In this document: positions 1 to 5,020 of the stretch, piece by piece
Layout of the letters: each line of letters opens with the position of its first letter
How positions within the stretch are numbered: position 1 is the stretch's first letter
Source: CAIKZY01 sp044345075
Lineage (GTDB): Bacteria; Actinomycetota; Actinomycetes; S36-B12
Direction of reading: 5' to 3'
DNA: 5,020 nucleotides
Assembly (NCBI GenBank): GCA_044345075.1
Contig: JBIJBU010000134.1
Span: 1-5,020, forward strand
Notes under the pieces: model-generated
What the model saw: only the letters and a program-made list of their open reading frames with translations
Told to the model about the DNA's origin: nothing
Databases searched by the model: none
Program-made: the position numbers and the translations under genes

Positions 1-1
1 C

Positions 2-58
2 GGCCATAACCTCGCTAGCCTCGAGCGTCTGGCCAACCGACTAGCGAAGGTGGGGTAA
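2..58 (+). CDS. 3' end of an unidentified gene (partial)
   Basis: An open frame enters from the left edge and ends at TAA 56-58. It reads 18 residues, GHNLASLERLANRLAKVG, a leucine- and basic-rich helical tail typical of a real C-terminus. The stop lies 3 nt before the ATG of the next gene, and the last codons (GAAGGTGGGG, about 46-55) also serve as that gene's Shine-Dalgarno site, the spacing expected inside an operon. Too little is visible to name a family. The call rests on frame openness and operon-like spacing, so it is tentative. Confidence 0.5.
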   Translation, partial: GHNLASLERLANRLAKVG

Positions 59-61
59 CCC

Positions 62-358
62 ATGCGATACAGCATTTCCCTGCAGGCCGAAGGTGACCGC
101 GAGTTCACCCTCGAAGAGACCATCGTCCTCGCCGACGCTGTTGCCCCGCTCGAGGGCATCGCGAGCGGCATGGGCACCTGGGGCTACGGCGCCCAAATCG
201 TGGTCGAGGCCGAGAACTCCGATCTCGCTGTCGAGAAGGCACTCGTGGTGTTCGCCGAGGCCATTGCGAAGACCGACCTGCCCGTGTGGCCGGTTGCGCG
301 CGCTGAGTCACTGGCCGAGGACGACGACTACGCCGAGCTCGAAGACCTCATTCCGTGA
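62..358 (+). CDS. Conserved small acidic-tailed protein, function unknown
   Basis: This is a 98-residue soluble protein with no signal peptide or membrane segment. The N-terminal part alternates beta-like and helical stretches (RYSISLQAEGDREFTLEE at 2-19, then a helix leading to a glycine-rich GIASGMGTWGYGAQ at 32-45). A second helix follows (about 55-70), then a proline/tryptophan turn (LPVWPVARAE, 73-82) and a strongly acidic tail (EDDDYAELEDL, 86-96). The ATG is supported by a GGTGGGG Shine-Dalgarno 6 nt upstream. Its TGA overlaps the GTG start of the next gene, so the two are probably translationally coupled and may work together. It resembles a conserved hypothetical family of actinobacteria, but that is from memory and I cannot assign a function. 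Confidence 0.8.
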   Translation: MRYSISLQAEGDREFTLEETIVLADAVAPLEGIASGMGTWGYGAQIVVEAENSDLAVEKALVVFAEAIAKTDLPVWPVARAESLAEDDDYAELEDLIP

Positions 359-783
359 TCCGCCTGGGCAGCCTGGCCGGCTATTCCTTCGAGGGCCCAC
401 GGGCCCTTGCCGGCTGGACAGCCCCTGCGCAGCCCGCGGTCTACGCGCTGCTCGCCAAGTCGAATCCTGAGCGATCGCAAGAGTTTTCCGTCATCTACGT
501 CGGCCACTCCGACGACCTCACGACCGAGGGCTTCCCGTTTCGGCACCCGCGCTCGCCCGCCTGGATCGAGCGCGCCGGCGGCAAGTTCAACCTGCATATC
601 TGCTGGCTCGACGTGCCGGGCGGCACGAAGGCGCACCGCGAGCAAATCATGCAAGAGCTCATCGCGATCTACGACCCCAGCTGCAATACGAACAAGTTCG
701 ACAATGCGTGGAAAGAGGAATGGATCGGCGCGTACGACACGAGTGTCACCGACGCGCTGACCACCGACCGCAATCCTGATTAG
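355..783 (+). CDS. GIY-YIG-like nuclease-fold protein (putative)
   Basis: This 142-residue protein starts at GTG 355, overlapping the previous stop as GTGA. It shows the spaced pattern of a GIY-YIG domain: AVYALL at 28-33 (GIY strand), VIYVGHSDDL at 46-55 (YIG strand), a basic segment FPFRHPRSPAWIERAG at 60-74, and REQIMQELIAIYDPSCN at 95-111, which matches the usual helix ending in P..N. The family includes UvrC-type and homing nucleases that cut DNA with one Arg and one Glu. Aligned on the P..N end, the expected catalytic Glu position falls on Met99, with Glu96 and Glu101 nearby, so activity is uncertain. A conserved-looking tail, WKEEWIGAYD (119-128), follows the domain. The fold call is inference from motif spacing. 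The gene is the last of its operon and runs into a hairpin. Confidence 0.72.
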   Translation: MIRLGSLAGYSFEGPRALAGWTAPAQPAVYALLAKSNPERSQEFSVIYVGHSDDLTTEGFPFRHPRSPAWIERAGGKFNLHICWLDVPGGTKAHREQIMQELIAIYDPSCNTNKFDNAWKEEWIGAYDTSVTDALTTDRNPD

Positions 784-794
784 TCCCCGAACAT

Positions 795-828
795 ACGATT
801 GCCCCCAGCAATTGCCGGGGACAATCGT
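795..828. terminator. Bidirectional intrinsic terminator between convergent operons
   Basis: Bases 795-805 (ACGATTGCCCC) pair with 817-828 (GGGGACAATCGT), giving 11 base pairs with a single bulged A at 821 and an 11-nt loop. The hairpin sits in the 56-nt spacer between the converging stop codons at 783 and 840, so it is placed to end both transcripts. The T-tract is weak on both sides (TCTTCAT on +, ATGTTCG on -), as is common in high-GC actinobacteria. The stem is seen directly; the terminator role is inferred from position. Confidence 0.7.
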
Positions 829-839
829 CTTCATGACTG

Positions 840-1199
840 CTAGTCGAGCTCGACTCCCACAGCCTCCATGAGGCGCGAGCGACGGGTGCCCATGGCGGGC
901 TTGTTGGTGCCGTCGTGCACGTGATCATCGTGGTTGAAGGTTGCGCCGGCCACGATGCCCTCGCCCATGCCGTACAGCAGGGGAAGTGCACCCGCAGTGA
1001 CTGCACCCGTGGTGTTGATGGAGGTCAGGCCCGGGGCGATTGCCTCGGCATCTGACTTCACCTGCCACACAAGATCAGCGGACTCCTCGAGGCCCGAGGC
1101 CACGGTCTTGAGCTGCGTGCTCACGATGTACAGGTAGACCGCGAGGCCTACGAGCAGCAGGGCGATGTTGATGACAGTGAAGAGCTGCAATCCGGTCAT
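840..1199 (-). CDS. Small single-pass membrane protein with histidine-rich tail (cox operon small protein 5)
   Basis: This 119-residue protein is the last gene of the operon. A hydrophobic helix spans about 5-27 (LFTVINIALLLVGLAVYLYI), followed by a helical segment with a lysine/glutamate pattern (30-52). Next is PGLTSINTTGAVTAGALPLL (56-75), whose hydrophobic-Asn-x-Thr core recurs in the sister proteins upstream. The C-terminal third differs from the others: FNHDDHVHDG at 88-97 clusters three His and three Asp and could bind a metal, and a basic stretch RRSR follows at 106-109. The ATG overlaps the previous stop as ATGA, which argues for translational coupling. No known family was recognised. 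Topology is probably N-terminus outside and tail in the cytosol, but the flanking charge difference is weaker than in the sister proteins. Confidence 0.85.
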   Translation of the reverse strand: MTGLQLFTVINIALLLVGLAVYLYIVSTQLKTVASGLEESADLVWQVKSDAEAIAPGLTSINTTGAVTAGALPLLYGMGEGIVAGATFNHDDHVHDGTNKPAMGTRRSRLMEAVGVELD

Positions 1200-1471
1200 G
1201 AGCGCACCTTGTCCAGTACTCGTCCGAGGAACAGATGGTGTTCCAGTCCTTCCGCCAGCACCAGCTCGACGCCACCGGCAGTGGTGGTGATGAGTGCGGT
1301 GTCAGCGGTGTTTGCCTTGATAGCGACCAGGGTCTCCTTGATTGCATCGACGCGCTTGCGGATGCGTGCGACGAAGATGACCAGCATGGTCAGCAGTGCC
1401 ACGACGACCACGATGACGACGAGGCCAAGAATGTTGGCGATCATCCAGAGGTTCTCGACCTGTGAATCCAT
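1196..1471 (-). CDS. Small single-pass membrane protein (cox operon small protein 4)
   Basis: This 91-residue protein starts at ATG 1471. That start is preferred over an in-frame ATG at 1498 because GGGAGG (1477-1482) sits 5 nt upstream and because it lies 1 nt after the previous stop, whereas the longer form would overlap the neighbour. The short N-terminus is acidic, a long hydrophobic helix spans about 9-34, and RIRKR follows at 36-40. By the positive-inside rule this places the tail in the cytosol. The tail reads as an amphipathic helix (41-56), then NTADTALITTTAGG (54-67), similar to NTAGLAGLNETIDS in the preceding gene product, then GLEHHLFLGRVLDKV (75-89). No enzyme motif is visible. 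It appears to be one of five diverged tandem copies. Confidence 0.87.
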   Translation of the reverse strand: MDSQVENLWMIANILGLVVIVVVVALLTMLVIFVARIRKRVDAIKETLVAIKANTADTALITTTAGGVELVLAEGLEHHLFLGRVLDKVRS

Positions 1472-1472
1472 G

Positions 1473-1727
1473 TCAGCCTCCCAGCCGTGTACGGCCACGC
1501 TTGAGGCCGGCGATGATTCCGAGCGCGGAATCGATGGTTTCGTTGAGCCCGGCCAGGCCAGCGGTGTTCTTCTCGGCCTGCTGCAGGCGGGTCAAGATGC
1601 TGCCTGCCTGATTGCCGATGCGCCAGGCGATGACCAGGATCGGTACGACCAGCGCGACGACAACAAGCACGACCACGAGGCCGATGATGTAGCCGACGAG
1701 CCAGCCCTCATGTCCGGTGAAGTCCAT
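1473..1727 (-). CDS. Small single-pass membrane protein (cox operon small protein 3)
   Basis: This 84-residue protein has an acidic N-terminus (MDFTGHEGW) and a long valine-rich transmembrane helix at about 9-35. It continues with WRIGNQAGSILTRLQQ (35-50), a probable amphipathic helix, and NTAGLAGLNETIDS (54-67), which carries the Leu-Asn-x-Thr element shared with the sister proteins. The tail ends basic (KRGRTR, 76-81). Charge distribution predicts the tail in the cytosol. The start is set by one of the best Shine-Dalgarno sites in the window, AAGGAGGG, 7 nt upstream and overlapping the TAA stop of the previous gene. Function is unknown; context links it to CO dehydrogenase. Confidence 0.87.
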   Translation of the reverse strand: MDFTGHEGWLVGYIIGLVVVLVVVALVVPILVIAWRIGNQAGSILTRLQQAEKNTAGLAGLNETIDSALGIIAGLKRGRTRLGG

Positions 1728-1734
1728 GTGTCAG

Positions 1735-1742
1735 CCCTCCTT
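1735..1742 (-). promoter_or_regulatory. Strong Shine-Dalgarno overlapping a stop codon
   Basis: On the minus strand the bases read AAGGAGGG, 7 nt before the ATG at 1727. The first two A's belong to the TAA that ends small protein 2, so the ribosome finishing one gene stops on the initiation site of the next. The same arrangement (TAGGAG, 1975-1980) joins small proteins 1 and 2. It fixes the start and suggests coupled translation. Confidence 0.85.
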
Positions 1743-1968
1743 AGATCGTGTCCGCGAAGGCCTTGACCGGAGCAAGGCTCTGGTTGACCGATGCGACGGT
1801 GGACGGAACGGTGGATGTCTTCTGCACGATGACCTCGACGCCACCATCGAGAACCGCGAGGGTCTTCGACGTGGCTGAGAGGTGCATGACCGCGCGCAGC
1901 AGGCCGAGTGCGGCCGCTGCGATGATCAGCGCTCCCAGGATCAATGTGACTACTGCTTCAACTGGCAT
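1741..1968 (-). CDS. Small single-pass membrane protein (cox operon small protein 2)
   Basis: This 75-residue protein is the shortest of the array. An alanine/leucine-rich transmembrane helix spans about 5-24, followed by Arg25 and a helical tail: LAVLDGGVEVIVQKTSTVP (37-55), then STVASVNQSLAPVKAF (56-71). The pattern L..L..GV..I...T..V....VN..L resembles short actinobacterial membrane proteins with a cytosolic coiled segment, known to me only as hypotheticals. AGGAG (1975-1979) lies 6 nt before the ATG and overlaps the upstream TAG. The N-terminus is uncharged apart from Glu4 and the first positive charge follows the helix, so the tail is probably cytosolic. Confidence 0.85.
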   Translation of the reverse strand: MPVEAVVTLILGALIIAAAALGLLRAVMHLSATSKTLAVLDGGVEVIVQKTSTVPSTVASVNQSLAPVKAFADTI

Positions 1969-1977
1969 ACCGGTCTC

Positions 1978-2232
1978 CTAACCGAGAAGCTTCGATACGG
2001 GACCGGCGTAACGCACCGCTCCATTGGCAACTTCCTTGATCACGACGTCGGTGGTCGCAAGAAGCTCAGGGGTGGTGTTGAGCTCACCGATGAGTGCGAC
2101 GCCGCCCGCAAGGGTGTCATCGGATGCCGCGCGAATGCGCTCAAGCGCACCGAGCAGCATGTTCAGCAGCCCGACGAGCAGGGGCACGATGATGATGAGA
2201 AGGATCAGGTTTCCGACCATCCACAGGCTCAT
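1978..2232 (-). CDS. Small single-pass membrane protein (cox operon small protein 1)
   Basis: This 84-residue protein lies 15 nt downstream of coxG and is the first of the five small membrane genes. The transmembrane helix spans about 4-28, with LILLIIIVPLLVGLL at its core and no charge before it. It is followed by LERIRAASDDTLAGG (30-44) and VALIGELNTTPELLATTD (45-62), containing the shared Leu-Asn-x-Thr element, and by a weakly basic end (AGPVSKLLG). The positive charges after the helix (Arg32, Arg34) predict a cytosolic tail. GGAG lies a few bases before the ATG. No family was recognised; the role is inferred only from its place in the cox operon. Confidence 0.86.
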   Translation of the reverse strand: MSLWMVGNLILLIIIVPLLVGLLNMLLGALERIRAASDDTLAGGVALIGELNTTPELLATTDVVIKEVANGAVRYAGPVSKLLG

Positions 2233-2247
2233 GTTGTGTCTCCAGTT

Positions 2248-2835
2248 CTAGCGGCTCGGGGCCGGCTCGTAGGGCATGAAGAACCGCGCGAACACGCGCT
2301 TGGCTGCACGTCGGAAAGCGGTAAGGCCGATCGCCAGGCCGCTTGCCGCCTTCGGACCACCGATGGCCATGGGATCGCGTCCCTCGGCCATCGCGGTGAT
2401 GCGAGCCTTCATGGAGTTGGCGGTCTGGTCGACGAGCACGCCCGTGACGTCAACGACCAAGCCGCGTCCGTACTGCGCTGCAGCACCGGAGATCGCGAGA
2501 TCCATGCTGATGTCGACGCGAGTCGACGCACCGAGCGGCTTGAGCGCGATGGTCATGAGCATGAGTGCTGAGCCACGGCCCTTCTTGTCAGCGCCGGCAG
2601 CGTCGAGCACGAGTGCCTTGCGGGACTCGTCACGCTCCTTGATCTTCACCGAGCCGGTGAACTCGAGCTTCACGGGGCCGGCGGAGATGATCACGTCGCC
2701 CTCGTACTGCTCGTCGCCGACCTGATTAGTCAGATCAGCGCCTGGAATACACGCCGCGACCAGCGGAATGTCGTAGAAGAACTTCCAGACTTGATCGACC
2801 GGCTGATCGATGTCGAATGACTGATTGATCAGCAT
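2248..2835 (-). CDS. coxG: CO dehydrogenase subunit G (CoxG), SRPBCC-fold membrane-linking protein
   Basis: This 195-residue protein has a CoxG/SRPBCC domain at about 1-150: an opening strand and helix (INQSFDIDQPVDQVWKFFYD, 3-22), the family signature VAACIPGADL (26-35), a GP-centred strand (SAGPVKLEFTGSV, 51-63) and a closing helix (125-150). After a Gly/Pro linker comes a basic amphipathic C-terminus (GLAIGLTAFRRAAKRVFARFF, about 166-186), suited to membrane contact. CoxG proteins tie CO dehydrogenase to the membrane, and recent mycobacterial work reports that CoxG delivers quinone to the enzyme. The start at 2835 is chosen over an in-frame ATG at 2889 because GGGAGG (2840-2845) lies 4 nt upstream and the protein then begins exactly at the domain. 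It overlaps the upstream gene by 7 nt, indicating coupling. Confidence 0.92.
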   Translation of the reverse strand: MLINQSFDIDQPVDQVWKFFYDIPLVAACIPGADLTNQVGDEQYEGDVIISAGPVKLEFTGSVKIKERDESRKALVLDAAGADKKGRGSALMLMTIALKPLGASTRVDISMDLAISGAAAQYGRGLVVDVTGVLVDQTANSMKARITAMAEGRDPMAIGGPKAASGLAIGLTAFRRAAKRVFARFFMPYEPAPSR

Positions 2836-3791
2836 GCAACCTCCCGAGGGATGAATGAAGTGGGGTCTTTCTCGAATGCCTTCCTGCACCCCATGGCGCA
2901 GAAGTAATACGTCGTTCCTTCATAGTCGAAGGGACGATTCGCGGAGACGGGCTCAACCGTCATTCCGCAGACGAGGTCGATGACCTCGTCAGGCTCAATC
3001 ATCGGCAGCAATGTGCGCGTACGTGCCTTGAGGGCACCGGCAGCACGCAGCTGCACCAACTCGGCCAGGATCGACACCGCGATCTCGCGATGGCTCGTGT
3101 GACCGAGATCGAGACCGATCGGTACGTGCAGCTGATCGAGCTTCTGGCTCGGAACTCCCTGCTCGGCAAGGAATCCGCGAACAACCTCGCCGCGCTTGCG
3201 CGAGGCGACCAGGCCGACCATTGCCGCCTCGGCACGAAGTGCCTCGGTGACAGCCTCTTCATCGCCATGACCCTGCGTCGCAATAACGACAGCGGTCGAC
3301 GGCGTGATCATCGTCGAGACGAAATCGGGGCCATCAACAAGATCAGAACGCCAGCCGACATCGCGCACGAGATCGACGAGGGTCATTGCCATCGGCGAGC
3401 GACCTACGACAAGCACGTGCGGAAGTGCAGCGACCGGCTCGATGAAGATCTGCAGAGCGCCCTCGCTCTGGCACGACATCGGAACAGTCATGACGCCATC
3501 AGGAACGTGAATGTTCTCGAGATCCTTCTGCTGGCCGAGCCAGATAAGCGCTGACTCGCCCTTCTCAAGAACCTTCTTGGCCTCACGGATGATGACCGGC
3601 TCAGCGCACGCGCCGCCGATCCATCCGTACAGGGAACCGTCGCTCATGATGATCGCCCGCGAACCGTGCTGGCCGGAGGACGGTGGCTGTCGCCACACCA
3701 CGGTTGCCAAGGCAAAGGTGTCACCGGAGCGCATGAGCTCCAGTGCCCTCGCCATGACATCCGGTCCTTCGGCCGGCCGATTCGCGGTCAT
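2829..3791 (-). CDS. XdhC/CoxF-family molybdenum-cofactor maturation protein fused to a YHS domain
   Basis: This 320-residue protein has three parts. The XdhC/CoxI N-domain spans about 12-80, with GSRAIIMSDGSLYGWIGGAC around 43-62 and the GGACAEP signature at 59-65. A CQSEG loop lies at 107-111. A Rossmann-like XdhC C-domain covers about 124-250 (VLVVGRSPMAM 127-136 region, TQGHGDEEAV 172-181, VGLVASRKR 192-200, HVPIGLDLGHTSHREIAVS 222-240). A C-terminal YHS domain (272-315) carries Cys275, Cys298 and Cys302, fitting a metal site. XdhC proteins bind and sulfurate the molybdenum cofactor before it enters XdhA/CoxL-type enzymes; this copy corresponds to CoxF/CoxI of cox clusters. It starts 6 nt after coxL. 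An alternative start at 3755, with AAGGA 9 nt upstream, would remove 12 residues and leave the domain intact. Confidence 0.9.
   Translation of the reverse strand: MTANRPAEGPDVMARALELMRSGDTFALATVVWRQPPSSGQHGSRAIIMSDGSLYGWIGGACAEPVIIREAKKVLEKGESALIWLGQQKDLENIHVPDGVMTVPMSCQSEGALQIFIEPVAALPHVLVVGRSPMAMTLVDLVRDVGWRSDLVDGPDFVSTMITPSTAVVIATQGHGDEEAVTEALRAEAAMVGLVASRKRGEVVRGFLAEQGVPSQKLDQLHVPIGLDLGHTSHREIAVSILAELVQLRAAGALKARTRTLLPMIEPDEVIDLVCGMTVEPVSANRPFDYEGTTYYFCAMGCRKAFEKDPTSFIPREVAC
2840..2845 (-). promoter_or_regulatory. Shine-Dalgarno site of coxG
   Basis: The minus strand reads GGGAGG, then TTGC, then ATG at 2835. It lies inside the final codons of the XdhC-YHS gene and decides the coxG start in favour of the shorter form. 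Confidence 0.85.
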
Positions 3792-3797
3792 GAGTGA

Positions 3798-5020
3798 TTA
3801 GCCCACCTTCACCGGAGGCATGCCCGAGACGTCCTTGCCCGTCTGCAGTGCTTCGAACACGCGGTTCGGCATGAGCGGCATGTCGACGTTACGAACACCG
3901 GTGTGCTCGATCGCGTTCATGACCGCGTTGACGAAGGCCGCGGGGCCGGCGACAGTCGCGCACTCGCCGATGCCCTTGGCACCGATCGGGTGATGCGGGC
4001 ATGGAGTAACGACCTCGTGCAGTTCGAAGCCCGGGGTCTCCCAAGCGGTGGGCAGCAGGTAGTCCATGTAGTTGGACCCGATGCAGTTGCCCTCCTCATC
4101 GAAGGTGATGTACTGCATGTTCGCCATTGCGTAGGCCTCGGTGAGACCGCCCATGACCTGTCCTTCGACGATCATCGGGTTGATACGCACACCGCAGTCA
4201 TCGACTGCGACGAACTTCAGTACGTCCCACACGCCGGTCTCTGCGTCGACTTCGACCTTGCAGAAGTACGCGGCGAACGGCCACGTGAGGTTCGGCGGGT
4301 CGTAGTACGCGTTGTTCTCAAGACCGGGCTCGAGACCATCGGGGATGTTGCTGTAGGCCGCGAGTGCGCAGTCTTGGATCGTGACGCCACGCTCCTGGTT
4401 GCCACGCACGTAGAACCGACCCAACTCCCACTCGATGTCTTCCTCAGACACCTCGAGAAGATGCGCGGCGATCTTGCGAGCCTTCGCACGGATCTTCCGA
4501 GCGACCATCGCGACGGCAGCGCCGGCAACGGGGGTCGAACGCGAGGCGTAGGTGCCCATGCCGAACGGCGCGGTGTCGGTATCGCCTTCCTCGACGACGA
4601 TGTCGTCAGCCGGAATACCGAGTTCGTGCGCAACGATCTGCGCCCACGTTGTCTCGTGGCCCTGGCCCTGGGTCTTCGCACCAGTGCGCAGGATTGCCTT
4701 GCCGGTCATGTGAATGCGCAGCTCGGCCGAGTCGAACATCTTGATACCGAGGATGTCGTACTCGCGGCTGTTGCCGGCGCCGAGCGGCTCGGTCATGGTG
4801 GAGATACCGAGGCCGAGCAGCTTGCCGCGCTTGCGCGCTTCTTCCTGCTCCTGCTTGAAGGTGTCGTAGCCGATGGCCTCCATGCCGACCTGCATGCACT
4901 TGTCGTACTGGCCGGAGTCGGTGAGGAAACCGAACGCCGTGCGGTACGGGAACATGTCGTCCTTGACCAGGTTCACGCGACGGAACTCCGCCTGATCCAT
5001 GCCGAGATCGTTCGCGGCTG
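3798..5020 (-). CDS. coxL: Aerobic carbon monoxide dehydrogenase large subunit, form I-like (5' part outside window)
   Basis: The 3' half of coxL is visible, about 406 of roughly 800 residues. The open frame continues off the right edge: six codons (AANDLG) precede the internal Met at 5000, so that Met is not the start. CoxL holds the Mo-Cu active site that oxidises CO to CO2 and passes electrons through CoxS and CoxM. Numbering from that Met, cofactor-binding loops are QGQGHETT (111-118), GMGTYASRSTPVAG (147-160) and HHPIGAKGIGEC (336-347). Glu346 matches the catalytic glutamate of the Oligotropha enzyme (Glu763). Stretches such as EEGDTDTAP, ARKIRAKARKIAAH, GLEPGLE and DDCGVRINPMIVEGQV closely resemble form I CoxL as I recall it. 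The diagnostic AYRCSFR/AYRGAGR loop would lie just beyond the window edge. It is followed 6 nt later by the XdhC-YHS gene. Confidence 0.93.
   Translation of the reverse strand, partial: AANDLGMDQAEFRRVNLVKDDMFPYRTAFGFLTDSGQYDKCMQVGMEAIGYDTFKQEQEEARKRGKLLGLGISTMTEPLGAGNSREYDILGIKMFDSAELRIHMTGKAILRTGAKTQGQGHETTWAQIVAHELGIPADDIVVEEGDTDTAPFGMGTYASRSTPVAGAAVAMVARKIRAKARKIAAHLLEVSEEDIEWELGRFYVRGNQERGVTIQDCALAAYSNIPDGLEPGLENNAYYDPPNLTWPFAAYFCKVEVDAETGVWDVLKFVAVDDCGVRINPMIVEGQVMGGLTEAYAMANMQYITFDEEGNCIGSNYMDYLLPTAWETPGFELHEVVTPCPHHPIGAKGIGECATVAGPAAFVNAVMNAIEHTGVRNVDMPLMPNRVFEALQTGKDVSGMPPVKVG

Noticed and set aside
328..834. 168-residue open frame on the - strand
   Set aside because: It covers the GIY-YIG-like gene in antisense and crosses the terminator hairpin. 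Its Arg/Val/Gly-rich composition shows no domain pattern.
1472..1498. Longer N-terminus for small protein 4 starting at 1498
   Set aside because: It would overlap the end of small protein 3 by about 26 nt, while the ATG at 1471 has an ideal Shine-Dalgarno and leaves the protein starting just before its membrane helix as in its sisters.
1209..1766. 185-residue open frame on the + strand
   Set aside because: It is antisense to three well-supported small membrane genes with good Shine-Dalgarno sites. Its Ser/Thr/Asp-rich composition is typical of a shadow frame.
1882..2571. 229-residue open frame on the + strand
   Set aside because: It lies antisense to coxG and small proteins 1-2, has low-complexity His/Asp/Glu-rich content, and has no ribosome site. 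It is a by-product of high-GC coding on the other strand.
2836..2889. Longer N-terminus for CoxG starting at 2889
   Set aside because: The extra 18 residues do not belong to the SRPBCC domain and would overlap the YHS coding region. GGGAGG directly before 2835 marks the real start.
3090..3554. 154-residue open frame on the + strand
   Set aside because: It is antisense to the clearly recognisable XdhC domains and has no family features.
1..5020. CRISPR arrays, tRNA/rRNA genes, insertion sequences
   Set aside because: No regularly spaced direct repeats, tRNA-like cloverleaf, rRNA-like sequence, transposase or terminal inverted repeats were seen.

Overview
The window is moderately high-GC bacterial DNA with tightly packed genes and strong Shine-Dalgarno sites. 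Protein content points to an Actinomycetota-type genome: a form I-like aerobic CO dehydrogenase large subunit, CoxG, an XdhC-family maturase, and a pair of small proteins that look like conserved actinobacterial families. The taxonomic call is an inference from protein style, not from a marker gene.

Layout. Left part (+ strand, about 1-783): the last codons of an unidentified gene, a 98-residue acidic-tailed protein of unknown function, and a 142-residue protein with a GIY-YIG-like fold pattern, linked by a 3-nt gap and a GTGA stop/start overlap. A short convergent spacer (784-839) holds a bulged hairpin that probably terminates transcription from both sides. Right part (- strand, 5020 down to 840): one continuous run of eight genes read right to left: coxL (3' half only), an XdhC-YHS fusion, coxG, and then five small proteins of 75-119 residues, each with one N-terminal transmembrane helix and a short tail predicted to be cytosolic. 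All gaps in this run are 15 nt or less, or overlaps, so it reads as one operon.

How the genes fit together. CoxL carries the molybdenum/copper active site of aerobic CO dehydrogenase. XdhC-family proteins help mature or sulfurate the molybdenum cofactor in this enzyme family. CoxG is an SRPBCC-fold protein that links CO dehydrogenase to the membrane and to the quinone pool. The five tandem single-pass proteins downstream look like diverged copies of one family. Their place in the operon and their predicted topology suggest a membrane-side role with the CO dehydrogenase, perhaps anchoring or scaffolding. They are the most novel part of the window; their function is not known from the sequence.
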